Shown: positions 9,274-18,857 of the stretch, in pieces
Position numbering within the stretch: the first letter of the stretch is position 1
How the letters are laid out: each line of letters opens with the position of its first letter
Origin: Bradyrhizobiaceae bacterium
GTDB taxonomy: Bacteria > Pseudomonadota > Alphaproteobacteria > Rhizobiales > Xanthobacteraceae
Assembly (NCBI GenBank): GCA_947479905.1
Contig: CANKBJ010000001.1
Span: 87,152-151,151, forward strand
Length of the DNA stretch: 64,000 nt
Reading direction: 5' to 3'
Program-made: the position numbers and the translations under genes
The notes under the pieces: model-generated
Told to the model about the DNA's origin: nothing
What the model saw: the letters and a program-made list of their open reading frames with translations, nothing else
The model's database searches: none

Positions 9274-10272
9274 TCACCCGACCCGCGCCGCCACCTTCGG
9301 CATCACCTCGCGCATCATCCGTTCCATCGACTCATGCACCAGTGGCTGAGCCAGCATGCCGAAATTCTGCAGCGCCGAGACATGGCGTACGCCCATGCGA
9401 TGCAGCGCCACCAGTTTGTTGACCACGGTCTCGACCGAGCCGAACAGATGCACCTCGTTGCGTATGGCGTCGTCATAGGTCGATTTCTTGGCATAGAGCC
9501 TTGTATCGACGTAGAGGTTGAACGCGGCTTCCGCGTTGCGGCGCGCAGCCGCGTCGCTCTCGGCGACATGCGTATGTAAGGTCACCACGGCGTCGTCGTC
9601 CGACGGCGCAAAGCCGGCCTCGGCGCGACCACGCCGGTAGTCGCCGATCAGATCGCCGATCTCATTGAAATGATCGACCGAGGCATAGGGCACGCACATC
9701 AGGTTGTTGCCTTGCCTGCCAATGTGAAAGGCGGCCTCGCGCCGCAGCACAGCGACGTAGATCGGTACTTCTCTTTGCAGCGGCCTGACATTGAGCGCCA
9801 CCGCATCGACATTGCTGAAGCGGCCCTTGGCGCTGACGCGCTCGCCGGCGAGCAGGCGGCGCACGATCGCGAGGTTCTCGTCGAAGCGGTCGCGCTTTTC
9901 GGCCGGATCGATGGCGTAGCCGGCGAATTCGTGCGGCAGATAGCCGGAGCCGACGCCATAGACCAGTCGCCCGCCCGACAGCACGTCGACCATGGCGTAG
10001 TTCTCCGCCACCGTCAGCGGATTGTGAAAAGTGAGAATGGAAATCGCGGTGCCGAGCCGCAGCCGCTCGGTGCGTTGCGCCAAAGTTGCCAGCATCAGCG
10101 CCGGATTGGGCACCACGCCATATTCGTGGAAATGATGCTCGGCGACCCAGAACGTGTCATAGCCGATGCGGTCGGCGAGCTCGGCCTGCGCGATCACCTC
10201 GCTGTAGAGCTGCGCCACGCTGCGGGCGCCGGCGGGGTAATGATCCTGCACTGAAAAGATCGATAGGCGCAT
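9274..10272 (-). CDS. LLM-class flavin-dependent oxidoreductase (luciferase-like)
   Basis: 332 aa from MRLSIFSVQDHYP; 'FWVAEHHFHEYG', 'LGTAISILTFHNPLTVAENYAMVDVLSGGR'. N-terminal extension of the ORF-track entry rejected. Confidence 0.9.
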   Translation of the reverse strand: MRLSIFSVQDHYPAGARSVAQLYSEVIAQAELADRIGYDTFWVAEHHFHEYGVVPNPALMLATLAQRTERLRLGTAISILTFHNPLTVAENYAMVDVLSGGRLVYGVGSGYLPHEFAGYAIDPAEKRDRFDENLAIVRRLLAGERVSAKGRFSNVDAVALNVRPLQREVPIYVAVLRREAAFHIGRQGNNLMCVPYASVDHFNEIGDLIGDYRRGRAEAGFAPSDDDAVVTLHTHVAESDAAARRNAEAAFNLYVDTRLYAKKSTYDDAIRNEVHLFGSVETVVNKLVALHRMGVRHVSALQNFGMLAQPLVHESMERMMREVMPKVAARVG

Positions 10273-10316
10273 GGTGCGCTCACTCCCGTTACTTCTTGCC
10301 TGATATTTCTTGCCTG

Positions 10317-11099
10317 CTATTTCCTGCAGGCGATGAAATCCCACACCAACTCCGGCGTCTCCCAGTGCGCGTTGTGCGCGGCGCCAGCGAATGTCCGCGC
10401 CGCCGGATCGATGGCGCGCATCTGGTCGAGCGACACCATCGGGTCGTTTTCGCCAGCGGCGAGCCGAAGCGGCGACGCCGTGAGGCGTAACAGTTTGTCG
10501 AGAGCGGGGCCGACCGCGCCGTAGCAGCGTGGGTCCATGGCGACCCGCCAGTCTCCCTCGCTGCCGGTAATGCCCGAGGCTGCCGCGTCCGACGCGGGAT
10601 CGACCAGTCCGAATAGGCCGGACGATTTCAGGAACCGATCGACGGCCTCCGCGCGCGTCGCAAAAATGCGGGTAGGGCGCTGCGCCAGTTCGTGCGCCTT
10701 GGCTTCCTCCTCCGCAGTCCACACGATCTTGACGCCGAAAGCGGCGATGTCTTTCACCCGCGGCCCGAACCAGCCAGTGCCGGTCATCGCGGCGACCACG
10801 CCACCGAAGGAATGGCCGGCCAGCGTGACGTTGCCGCCCGGCTCGTCGCGAATGAGCTCGGCGATATCCGCGGCGTGCATCGCGTAGCCGTACGGGCCCT
10901 CGCACAGCGAGCGGCCGTGGCCGCGCAGGTCCGGCGCTATCCAGCGTCCCGGCCAGTGCTTATCGGCCATCCCGATCATGCGCTGCCACACCAAGCGATT
11001 GGCGCCGAGCCCGTGCAGCAGCACGACCAAAGGCTCGCCTTTGCCGCCGTGCGACACGCTCAATCCACGCGATGACTTGAATTCGTCAGCCATCGTCAC
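10317..11099 (-). CDS. alpha/beta hydrolase
   Basis: 'VVLLHGLGANRLVW', nucleophile elbow GHSFGG. Confidence 0.88.
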   Translation of the reverse strand: MTMADEFKSSRGLSVSHGGKGEPLVVLLHGLGANRLVWQRMIGMADKHWPGRWIAPDLRGHGRSLCEGPYGYAMHAADIAELIRDEPGGNVTLAGHSFGGVVAAMTGTGWFGPRVKDIAAFGVKIVWTAEEEAKAHELAQRPTRIFATRAEAVDRFLKSSGLFGLVDPASDAAASGITGSEGDWRVAMDPRCYGAVGPALDKLLRLTASPLRLAAGENDPMVSLDQMRAIDPAARTFAGAAHNAHWETPELVWDFIACRK

Positions 11100-11797
11100 A
11101 GCCCCAGATAGGCTTCGCGCACGCGTGGATCGTCCGCCAAAGTCGCACTCGGGCCGTGAAGCACAATGCGGCCGGTTTCGATGACATAGGCGCGGTCGGC
11201 GATGGCGAGCGCCGCGTTGACGTTCTGCTCGACCAGCAGAATGGTGACGCCGGCCTTGCGCAGTGCAACCACGGTGTCGAGGATCTGATCGACCAGCACC
11301 GGCGCCAGCCCCATCGATGGCTCGTCGAGCAGCAGCAGGCGCGGGCCGCTCATCAGCGCGCGGCCGATCGCCAGCATCTGCTGCTGGCCGCCCGACAGAT
11401 TACCGGCGGCGATGCCGCGCTTCTCCGCCAGCGCCGGAAACAGCGCATAGACGCGATCGAGCTCGCGCGGTACGTCGGCCGCGGCCCGACGGAAACCGCC
11501 GAGCAGCAGGTTGTCATCGACCGACAAAGGCGCAAAGACCTGGCGCGCTTCCGGTACCTGGGCGATGCCGCGCACGACGCGCATATGCGCCGGCAGGCGG
11601 TCGATCTCCTCTTCGTCAAAGACGACGCGGCCGCCGATCATCGGCAGGATGCCGGAGATGACGCGCATCAACGTCGTCTTGCCGGCACCGTTGCTGCCGA
11701 TCAGCGAGACGATCTCGCCGACGCCGACTTCAAGCGAGACGCCGTGCAGCACCTCGATCCGGCCGTAACGGCAAACGACATTCTCGACCTTAAGCAC
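11096..11797 (-). CDS. Branched-chain amino acid-type ABC transporter ATP-binding protein (LivF-like)
   Basis: Walker A GSNGAGKTT, LSGGQQQMLAIGRALM, LLLDEPS. Confidence 0.93.
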   Translation of the reverse strand: MLKVENVVCRYGRIEVLHGVSLEVGVGEIVSLIGSNGAGKTTLMRVISGILPMIGGRVVFDEEEIDRLPAHMRVVRGIAQVPEARQVFAPLSVDDNLLLGGFRRAAADVPRELDRVYALFPALAEKRGIAAGNLSGGQQQMLAIGRALMSGPRLLLLDEPSMGLAPVLVDQILDTVVALRKAGVTILLVEQNVNAALAIADRAYVIETGRIVLHGPSATLADDPRVREAYLGL

Positions 11798-12584
11798 GCG
11801 CGGCCTCCCGCTGGCCGTGCCGGCCGAGATAGGCGGCGATCACCCGCTCGTTGGTGCGTACCTCCGACGCCGAGCCTTGAGCGATGGTGTGGCCCTGGTC
11901 GAGCACATGAATGCGGTGCGAAATCTTCATCACCAGCTTCATGTCGTGTTCGACCAGCACGACGGCGACGCCGGTCGCCGCGATCTTCTGAATCACATTA
12001 TCGATCTCTTCGGTCTCGACCGGGTTGCAGCCGGCGGCCGGCTCGTCGAGCAACAGGATTTTCGGCTCGGTCGCCAGCGCGCGGGCGATTTCCAGCCGGC
12101 GCAACGCGCCATAGGGCAGGTTGCCGGCGGTGCGGTCGGCGACGTCGGAGAGATCGACAAAGGCCAGCAGTTCCTCGGCCTTGGCGCGTGTGACGCGGTT
12201 CTGCGCCAGCACCGAGGGGAGCGTGAACAGATGCGCGAGCACGTTGCGCTTCTCGTGCATGTGCCGGCCGACCATGACGTTGTCGGCGGCGCTCATGCGG
12301 AAGAACACCTGCAGGTTCTGGAACGTGCGTGACAGCCCGCGCCGCGCCAGCTTGAACGGCGGCAGGCCGGTCACATCCTCGTCGTTGATGCGCACGCGGC
12401 CCTGCCGCGGCGGATAGAGCCCCGAGACGACATTGAACAAGGTCGTCTTGCCGGCGCCGTTGGGGCCGATAATGGCGAAAATCTCGCCGGCTTCGACGTT
12501 GAACGACACGTCGGTCAGCGCGGTGACGCCGCCAAAGCCAATGCCAAGCCGTTCGACAGCGAGCCTGCTCACGACTTCCTCCAT
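11790..12584 (-). CDS. Branched-chain amino acid-type ABC transporter ATP-binding protein (LivG-like)
   Basis: GPNGAGKTT, LPYGALRRLEIARAL, LLLDEPAAGCNP. Confidence 0.93.
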   Translation of the reverse strand: MEEVVSRLAVERLGIGFGGVTALTDVSFNVEAGEIFAIIGPNGAGKTTLFNVVSGLYPPRQGRVRINDEDVTGLPPFKLARRGLSRTFQNLQVFFRMSAADNVMVGRHMHEKRNVLAHLFTLPSVLAQNRVTRAKAEELLAFVDLSDVADRTAGNLPYGALRRLEIARALATEPKILLLDEPAAGCNPVETEEIDNVIQKIAATGVAVVLVEHDMKLVMKISHRIHVLDQGHTIAQGSASEVRTNERVIAAYLGRHGQREAARA

Positions 12585-13516
12585 CCGAGCAGATTGGCAA
12601 GCGATGGCACGATGCCGGCCGGCACGAAGATCATGACGACGATCATGACCAGCCCGAGCGCGATGTGCTCGTAATCGTGAAACACGGTGAGTAGTTGCGG
12701 CAGCAGCACCAGCAGCGCCGCGCCGACGATGCCGCCGAGCGTCGAACCCAGTCCGCCGAGCACGGCCATGGTGACGAACTCGATCGAGCGCAGGAAGCCG
12801 GATGCTTCCGGCGTCACCAGCCCGTCGAACATCGCCAGATAAGCGCCGGCGATCGCGGCATAGACCGCCGACAGCACGAAGGCGATCAGCTTGTAGCGCG
12901 CGACGTCGATGCCGAGCACCTGCGCCGCGGTCTCGCTGTCATGGATGGCGCGCAGCGCGCGGCCGGTTGGGCTGGCGATGACATTGGCGGCGATCCAGGC
13001 GCCGATCACCAAGGTCACGCCGGCGATCCAGTACCAGGTCCACGGGCCGCTCATGCGCCAGCCGAACAGGACAGGGCGCGGCACCGGCATGCCGTCCGGG
13101 CCGCCGGTCCAGGCCGACTCGTTGGCGAACACCATGGCGAACAAAAGCCCCATGCCGAGCGTCGCCACCGCGAGATAGTGGCCGCGCAGCCTTAAGATCG
13201 GCCGGCCGACCAGGAAGGCAACGACGCCGGCGGCGATGGCGCCGAGGATTAGCGCCAGCCCCGGCGGAATGCCGAGATGCGTCGGCCCGATTGCAACAGC
13301 ATAGGCGCCAATGCCGAAGAAGCCGGCATGGCCAAGGCTCACCTGTCCGGCAAAGCCGATCAAGAGATTGAGCCCGACCACGGCGAGCGCGAAGATCCAG
13401 ATCAACGCGGCGACACGCAGATAGAACGTCGACGGCAGCACCAGCGGCAGAATGGCGATGACGATCGCCAGCGCCAGGACGACGGCATATGGACTCTGGA
13501 CGAAGCGGCGCATCAT
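12569..13516 (-). CDS. Branched-chain amino acid-type ABC transporter permease (LivM-like)
   Basis: 'GQVSLGHAGFFGIGAYA', 'LRGHYLAVATLGMG'. Confidence 0.92.
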   Translation of the reverse strand: MMRRFVQSPYAVVLALAIVIAILPLVLPSTFYLRVAALIWIFALAVVGLNLLIGFAGQVSLGHAGFFGIGAYAVAIGPTHLGIPPGLALILGAIAAGVVAFLVGRPILRLRGHYLAVATLGMGLLFAMVFANESAWTGGPDGMPVPRPVLFGWRMSGPWTWYWIAGVTLVIGAWIAANVIASPTGRALRAIHDSETAAQVLGIDVARYKLIAFVLSAVYAAIAGAYLAMFDGLVTPEASGFLRSIEFVTMAVLGGLGSTLGGIVGAALLVLLPQLLTVFHDYEHIALGLVMIVVMIFVPAGIVPSLANLLGWRKS

Positions 13517-14404
13517 CTAGACACGCTCCACGCCGCCGCGGCCGAACAGGCCGTGAGGCATCAGGAACAGCACGCCGAGTATGACCAGGAAGGCGACTGC
13601 GTCCTTGTAGCTCGACGAGATGTAGCCGGCGCTGAAGGCCTCCAACAGGCCGACGACAAGCCCACCGACCACCGCGCCGATCGGATTGCCCATGCCGCCG
13701 AGCATCGCCGCGGCGAAGCCTTTGAGCGCCAGCAGTGTGCCGGAATCGTAACTGGTGAAGGTGATCGGCGTCATCAGGATGCCGCCGAGGGCACCGATCG
13801 CCGCCGACACCGCGAAAGAGAGTCCGACCACTGCGTTGGTGTTGATGCCGACGAGGCGCGCGGCCAGCCTGTTGGCTGCGGTCGCCAGCACGGCCTTGCC
13901 GGTGAGCGTGCGGGTGAGGAAATACCAAAGTGCGACGACGATCGCGGCGGCGCCGCCGAGAACGATGAGGCTTTGCGGCAAGAGCGCCGCGCCGCCGACG
14001 ATCCAGGGCGCACTTCCGGCATAGGGCGGCAGCGTATGAAAATTCTTGTCGAACACGATGCTGGTGGCGCCGCGCAGCAGGATCGACGCGCCGATGGTGA
14101 TGATGATCAGCGACACAGCCGAGGCGCCGCGCGCCGGCTCGATCGCGAACCGGTAGAGCACCAAGCCGATGACAACGGCCGAGACGAGGGCGGTCAGGGC
14201 AGCGAGAGGCAAGGGCAAGCCCGCCGCATGCGCGAAGACCGTCACCATGCCGCCGAGCATGACGAATTCGCCTTGTGCGAAATTGATCACACCGGAAGCG
14301 TTGTAGATTAGCGTGAAGCCGAGCGCGACCAGCGCGTAGATCGCGCCCACGGTCAGCCCGGAAAATGCGAATTGCAGGAATTCGGGCATCTCTACTCCCG
14401 TCAT
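13517..14404 (-). CDS. Branched-chain amino acid-type ABC transporter permease (LivH-like)
   Basis: 'GLTVGAIYALVALGFTLIYNASGVINFAQGEFVMLG'. Confidence 0.93.
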   Translation of the reverse strand: MTGVEMPEFLQFAFSGLTVGAIYALVALGFTLIYNASGVINFAQGEFVMLGGMVTVFAHAAGLPLPLAALTALVSAVVIGLVLYRFAIEPARGASAVSLIIITIGASILLRGATSIVFDKNFHTLPPYAGSAPWIVGGAALLPQSLIVLGGAAAIVVALWYFLTRTLTGKAVLATAANRLAARLVGINTNAVVGLSFAVSAAIGALGGILMTPITFTSYDSGTLLALKGFAAAMLGGMGNPIGAVVGGLVVGLLEAFSAGYISSSYKDAVAFLVILGVLFLMPHGLFGRGGVERV

Positions 14405-14521
14405 TCCGGGGCGCCGCCATAAGCGCGCTTATGGCGGCGAGCCCGGAATCCAGAGGTAAGCGCGGTGTCTATCGTAGCTGGATTCCGGGTTCGCGGCCTG
14501 CCGGCCGCGCCCCGGAATGAC
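14400..14521. repeat. Intergenic palindromic mosaic element between SBP and permease genes
   Basis: Outer inverted repeat gtcattccggggcg (14400-14413)/cgccccggaatgac (14508-14521); internal 28-bp perfect palindrome 14412-14439 (cgccgccataagcgcgcttatggcggcg); inner IR cccggaatccag/ctggattccggg. Confidence 0.9.
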
Positions 14522-14546
14522 AGATGTGCCGTACCGCCTAGCGGCC

Positions 14547-15698
14547 TCAGTTCGCCAGGGTCCAGTCGCCGTTCTTGATCTCGAGCATACGGAAGGCCGT
14601 GAGATCGAGACCGAGATGGTCGGTCGCCGACATGTTGACGACGCCGCCGGTGCCCATGAAGTTCTTGGTCGCCTCGATGGCGTCGCGCACCTTCGCCTTG
14701 TCGGCACTCTTGGCGCGCTTCATCGCATCGACCAGGATCATCAGCCCGTCATAGGCGTGGCCGCCGAAGGTCGATACCGGCTGGCCAGTATTCTTTTCAT
14801 AGGTCGTCTTGTAGTCGACCACGACTTTCTTCTGCGGATCGCTGGCCGGCAGCTTGTCGGCGACGAGCAGCGCGGCGGCCGGCAAGCGGACGCCGTCGGC
14901 GGCGGCGCCGGCGAGATCGATGAACTGCTTCGAGCCGACACCGTGGCTTTGGTACAGCGGCACCTTGATGTCGAGCTGCTTGTAGTTGCGCGTGACGATC
15001 GCCGGGCCCTGGCCGAAGCCGGGATTGACGACAGCCTGGATGCCGGCGGTGCCCTTGATGTTGGTGAGCTGCGGCGTCATGTCGGTGTCGCCGGGGCCGT
15101 AGGTTTCCTGATGCAGCACGTCGATGCCGTACTTGGCGTTGACGGTCATGCACTGCTGCTGCATCGAGGCGCCGAATGCGTCCTTGCCCGAGATCATGGC
15201 GATCTTGGTGAGGCCGCGCTTCTTGAGGTCCTCGAAGATCTTCTCGCACGCCATCAGGTCGGTATGCGGCGTCTTGAAGATATAGGGCTTGGCCGGGAAC
15301 ACCGCCTGGACCGCGCCGGCGAAATTGATGAAGGGTATCTTAGCTTCTTCCGCGAGCGGAATGATCGCCATGCTGGTGGCGGTGGTCGATCCGGCAAGCA
15401 GCGCATCGACGCCGTCCTGCTCGATCAGGCGGGTGCCGAAAGTGCGGGCCTGATTGGGATTGCCGGCATCGTCATAGATGATCAAGTTGATCTTCTGGCC
15501 GTTGACGCCGCCCTTGGCGTTGATGTCGGCGACGTACATTTCCAGCGTCTTCTTTTCCGGATCGCCGAGGAACGAGGCGGGTCCGGTGACCGAAAGCACC
15601 GCGCCGATCTTGATGTCGGCGTGAGCGGCGCTGGCGGCCACAATGAATGCGGCCGCGGCCATCAGTCGGGGCAGGCTCCTTCGCATGTATGTCGTCAT
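14547..15698 (-). CDS. ABC transporter substrate-binding protein (LivK-like)
   Basis: 383 aa from MTTYMRRSLPRLM with signal peptide; 'KIGAVLSVTGPASFLGDPEKKTLEMYVADINAKGGVNGQKI'; gggagga upstream. Confidence 0.9.
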   Translation of the reverse strand: MTTYMRRSLPRLMAAAAFIVAASAAHADIKIGAVLSVTGPASFLGDPEKKTLEMYVADINAKGGVNGQKINLIIYDDAGNPNQARTFGTRLIEQDGVDALLAGSTTATSMAIIPLAEEAKIPFINFAGAVQAVFPAKPYIFKTPHTDLMACEKIFEDLKKRGLTKIAMISGKDAFGASMQQQCMTVNAKYGIDVLHQETYGPGDTDMTPQLTNIKGTAGIQAVVNPGFGQGPAIVTRNYKQLDIKVPLYQSHGVGSKQFIDLAGAAADGVRLPAAALLVADKLPASDPQKKVVVDYKTTYEKNTGQPVSTFGGHAYDGLMILVDAMKRAKSADKAKVRDAIEATKNFMGTGGVVNMSATDHLGLDLTAFRMLEIKNGDWTLAN

Positions 15699-15739
15699 TT
15701 TATCCTCCCGTGGTGGATTCTGATTGTTGTCTTGTTGCT

Positions 15740-17404
15740 CTAAGCCGCCCTCTGACGGCGGATCGTAGCGACGCGGAATCGGTTGGCGACGAAAGCCGCG
15801 TCGGTCAGGCACGCATTGCCGGCGGGATTGGCGCCGGTGACGTGATAGTCGCTGAAGGCGGCGGACTGGTTGACGTAAACCCCGCCGGTGAGATTGACCG
15901 ACAGCGCCACGCCGGCGCGGGCGAAGGCGTCGGCCGCCGCGTCGATGGTGGCGTCGTCGGTGGCGTAGAGCGACGCGGTGATGGCGCCCTTGCGCCGCGC
16001 CGATTCCGCGGCGCGGGCGATGGCGTCTGCGGTCGAGGCGGCCTTGACGATGAAACTGATCGGGCCGAAGCGTTCCTCGCCCCAGGCGGCTTCGTCGGCG
16101 GCATCGACCGCCAGCACCAGCGGGCTGGCGGTGCGCGCGTCGGCAAAACCGGCAACGGGGACAGTCGCGGAATCACGGACGATCCGGCCGAGTTTGCGAG
16201 CAGCGTTAACGCGCGCCACCGTGTCCTCGTTCTGAACGGCGCCGAGAATGCCTGCGGCGCGCTCGGGCTCGCCCAGGAGTTTGTCGATCGCCGTGGCGAT
16301 GCCGGCGGCAACCTCGTCGAAGCTCTTGTGGCCGTCATTGGTGTCGATGCCATCGGCCGGCACGAAAATATTCTGCGGCGCAGTGCACATCTGTCCCGAA
16401 TAGAGCGACAGCGAGAAGGCGACGTTGCCGCACAGGCCGCGGAAATCGTTGGTCGAGGCGATGACGATGGGGTTGATGCCGGCTTCCTCGGTGAAAACCA
16501 GATCGGTCTTGGCGTTGGCGCGCAGCCACGAGCCGAAAGCGGGTCCGCCGGTGAAGTCGACGATGGCGATGTCCGGCCGCATGACCAGATCCTTGGTGAT
16601 CGGCGCGTCCGCCTCGTCGGCGGCGAGCATCAGCACGTTGGGATCGAAGCCGGCTTCGCGCAAGACCGCGCGCGCGATCTGCACGGTCAGCGCCAGCGGC
16701 AAAATGGCGCCCGGATGCGGCTTGACGATGACGGTATTGCCGGTCGCCAGGCTGGCGAAAATGCCGGGATAGCCGTTCCAGGTCGGGAAGGTGGCGCAGC
16801 CGATGGTCAACGCGACGCCGCGCGGCACGATGCGCCAGGCTTTGTCGAGCACCAGCGGCTCGCCTTTGCCCTGCGGCTTGGCCCATTCGGCGCCGCGCGG
16901 CACGCGATTCATTTCGTCATAGGCGTAAGCGACGGCTTCGAGGCCGCGGTCCTGAGCGTGCGGGCCGCCGGCCTGGAACGCCATCATGAAAGCCTGGCCT
17001 GTCGTGTGCATGACGGCATTGGCCATCAGGAAACTTTGCCGGTTGATGCGATGCAGGATTTCCAGGCAGACGCCGACGCGATCCTCGATCGAAGCCTTCG
17101 CCCAGCCTTCGCCGGCACGTTGCGACGCGGCGATCAATGTGTCCGCTGAAGCGGCCGGATAGGTGATGCCGAGCGTGACGCCGTAGGGAGAGACTTCGTG
17201 GCCGACGCGGCGTTCGGCCGGCTGGTCGAGATCGAAAGGCTTGCCGAGCAGGGCCTTGAACGCGACCTCGCCGTCGGCCTTGGCGGTCTCGCCATAAATT
17301 TTGCCACTGGCCGATTCCGGAAAAGCGCTCCAGTAGGTTCGCGCGCGGCAAGCCTCGACGGCACGCTCAAGCAGGGCGCGATGCGCTTCGAAAAAGCGGC
17401 TCAT
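15740..17404 (-). CDS. paaN: Phenylacetic acid degradation protein PaaN (ALDH-family, stand-alone type)
   Basis: 554 aa ALDH-like protein with 'TFPTWNGYPGIFASLATGNTVIVKPHP', no C-terminal MaoC domain; adjacent to paa genes. Confidence 0.85.
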   Translation of the reverse strand: MSRFFEAHRALLERAVEACRARTYWSAFPESASGKIYGETAKADGEVAFKALLGKPFDLDQPAERRVGHEVSPYGVTLGITYPAASADTLIAASQRAGEGWAKASIEDRVGVCLEILHRINRQSFLMANAVMHTTGQAFMMAFQAGGPHAQDRGLEAVAYAYDEMNRVPRGAEWAKPQGKGEPLVLDKAWRIVPRGVALTIGCATFPTWNGYPGIFASLATGNTVIVKPHPGAILPLALTVQIARAVLREAGFDPNVLMLAADEADAPITKDLVMRPDIAIVDFTGGPAFGSWLRANAKTDLVFTEEAGINPIVIASTNDFRGLCGNVAFSLSLYSGQMCTAPQNIFVPADGIDTNDGHKSFDEVAAGIATAIDKLLGEPERAAGILGAVQNEDTVARVNAARKLGRIVRDSATVPVAGFADARTASPLVLAVDAADEAAWGEERFGPISFIVKAASTADAIARAAESARRKGAITASLYATDDATIDAAADAFARAGVALSVNLTGGVYVNQSAAFSDYHVTGANPAGNACLTDAAFVANRFRVATIRRQRAA

Positions 17405-17514
17405 GGCATTTCCTCCTAGCGCCTCGCGGTCGTTCTGGCGGCCTTCGATGAACCAGTCCGGTTCGCCTTCGGCCGCCGCGCCGCGTTGACACCTCTAACT
17501 CGCGTGGCCTATTA

Positions 17515-17536
17515 ATTAGCCGACCGGCCGGTCAGT
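17515..17536. promoter_or_regulatory. Putative TetR/PaaR-type operator between paaN and paaG
   Basis: attaGCCGacCGgcCGGTcAGT, centre gaccggccggtc is a perfect palindrome, in the divergent paaN/paaG intergenic region. Confidence 0.5.
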
Positions 17537-17607
17537 CAAGTATTATTCGATCAAGGCGCTCAAACTCCTCAGCGAGGGACGAAGAAGCGCCGATCGGGGA
17601 GGACGCC

Positions 17608-18402
17608 ATGGACGAGACCCCCATCCTCGTCGACAAACGCGCAGGCTATTACGCGGTCACATTGAATCGGCCGGACCGCCTCAATTCGTTTACCGAGGCC
17701 ATGCACCGCGCCTTGATGGCGGCGTTGACGCAGGCCGAGGCCGACCCGGATTGCCGCGCGTTGCTGCTCACCGGCGCTGGGCGCGGCTTCTGCGCCGGAC
17801 AGGATCTCGGCGACCGGCTGGCGAGCGGCGACACGAAGCCCGATCTCGGCGCCACCATCGGCACTTTCTACAATCCGCTGGTTCATAAGTTGCGCGCGCT
17901 TCCGTTTCCGGTGGTCGTGGCGGTCAATGGCGTCGCCGCCGGCGCCGGCGCCAACATCGCGCTCGCCTGCGACATCGTGCTGGCCGGCAGAAGCGCCAAA
18001 TTCGTCCAGGCCTTCGCCAAGATCGGCCTCGTACCGGATTCCGGCGGCACCTGGTTCCTGCCGCGCCTGGTCGGCGCGGCGCGGGCGCGGGCGCTGTCGC
18101 TCTTGGCCGAACCCTTGCCGGCCGAGACGGCGGAGCAATGGGGCCTGATCTGGAAGGCGGTCGACGACGACAAGCTTTTGCCCGAGGCGGAAAAGATGTG
18201 CGCGCAATTCGCCACCGGCCCGACCTTCGGCCTGGCGCTGATCAAGCGCGCGCTCGATGCCTCCGAGAGCAACGATCTCGGCACGCAGCTTGAGCTCGAG
18301 CGCGATCTGCAACGCAAGGCCGGCTTCTCGCCGGATTACGCCGAGGGCGTGCGGGCTTTCATGGACAAGCGGGCGCCGGTCTTCACCGGCAAGGGGGACT
18401 AA
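17608..18402 (+). CDS. paaG: 2-(1,2-epoxy-1,2-dihydrophenyl)acetyl-CoA isomerase
   Basis: Enoyl-CoA hydratase/isomerase fold 'AGRGFCAGQDLGDR', 'FAKIGLVPDSGGTWFLPRLVG'; paa context. Confidence 0.9.
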   Translation: MDETPILVDKRAGYYAVTLNRPDRLNSFTEAMHRALMAALTQAEADPDCRALLLTGAGRGFCAGQDLGDRLASGDTKPDLGATIGTFYNPLVHKLRALPFPVVVAVNGVAAGAGANIALACDIVLAGRSAKFVQAFAKIGLVPDSGGTWFLPRLVGAARARALSLLAEPLPAETAEQWGLIWKAVDDDKLLPEAEKMCAQFATGPTFGLALIKRALDASESNDLGTQLELERDLQRKAGFSPDYAEGVRAFMDKRAPVFTGKGD

Positions 18403-18840
18403 GTGACCGCCGACGAATTGGCACAGGCCTGCGCCCAGGCGATGTGGGCGGACGACGAGGCCAGCCGCGGGCTCGGCATCGAACTGATCTCGGTCGGGCC
18501 CGGCCGCTCGGAGGTCGCGCTGACCGTGGCCAAGCGCCACGTCAACGGTCATAACATCTGTCACGGCGGTTTTATCTTTACGTTGTCGGATTCCGCCTTC
18601 GCCTTTGCCTGCAACACCTATAACCAGCGGACCGTCGCTCAGCACTGCGCCATCACCTTTCTGGTCGCCGGCAAATTGGGCGACCGCCTGACCGCGCGCG
18701 CCGCCGAGCGCCACCGCGCCGGCCGTTCCGGCATCTACGACATCACGGTCACGCGGCAAGACGGCACTGTGATCGCCGAATTCCGCGGTCATTCGCGCAC
18801 CATCGAAGGCGAACTCGTGCCGGGTCTTAAGGCCGGCTGA
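18403..18840 (+). CDS. paaI: Hydroxyphenylacetyl-CoA thioesterase PaaI (GTG start)
   Basis: Hotdog motif 'NGHNICHGGFIFTLSDSAFAFACN'; starts right after the paaG stop. Confidence 0.9.
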   Translation: MTADELAQACAQAMWADDEASRGLGIELISVGPGRSEVALTVAKRHVNGHNICHGGFIFTLSDSAFAFACNTYNQRTVAQHCAITFLVAGKLGDRLTARAAERHRAGRSGIYDITVTRQDGTVIAEFRGHSRTIEGELVPGLKAG

Positions 18841-18857
18841 GCGGGGAGGAGGCAAAG

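Noticed and set aside
9220-9275. Complete tRNA gene
   Set aside because: Only T-arm and 3' acceptor-like sequence; no matching 5' acceptor strand, D-arm or convincing anticodon arm. Kept only as a remnant.
12939-14420. 493-aa minus-strand ORF overlapping LivH/LivM
   Set aside because: Alternate frame of two clear permease genes with Arg-rich translation.
14517-15743. Long plus-strand ORF of 408 aa opposite the LivK-like gene
   Set aside because: Low-complexity Arg/Gly/Asp/His-rich translation antisense to a well-supported CDS; typical GC-rich shadow ORF.
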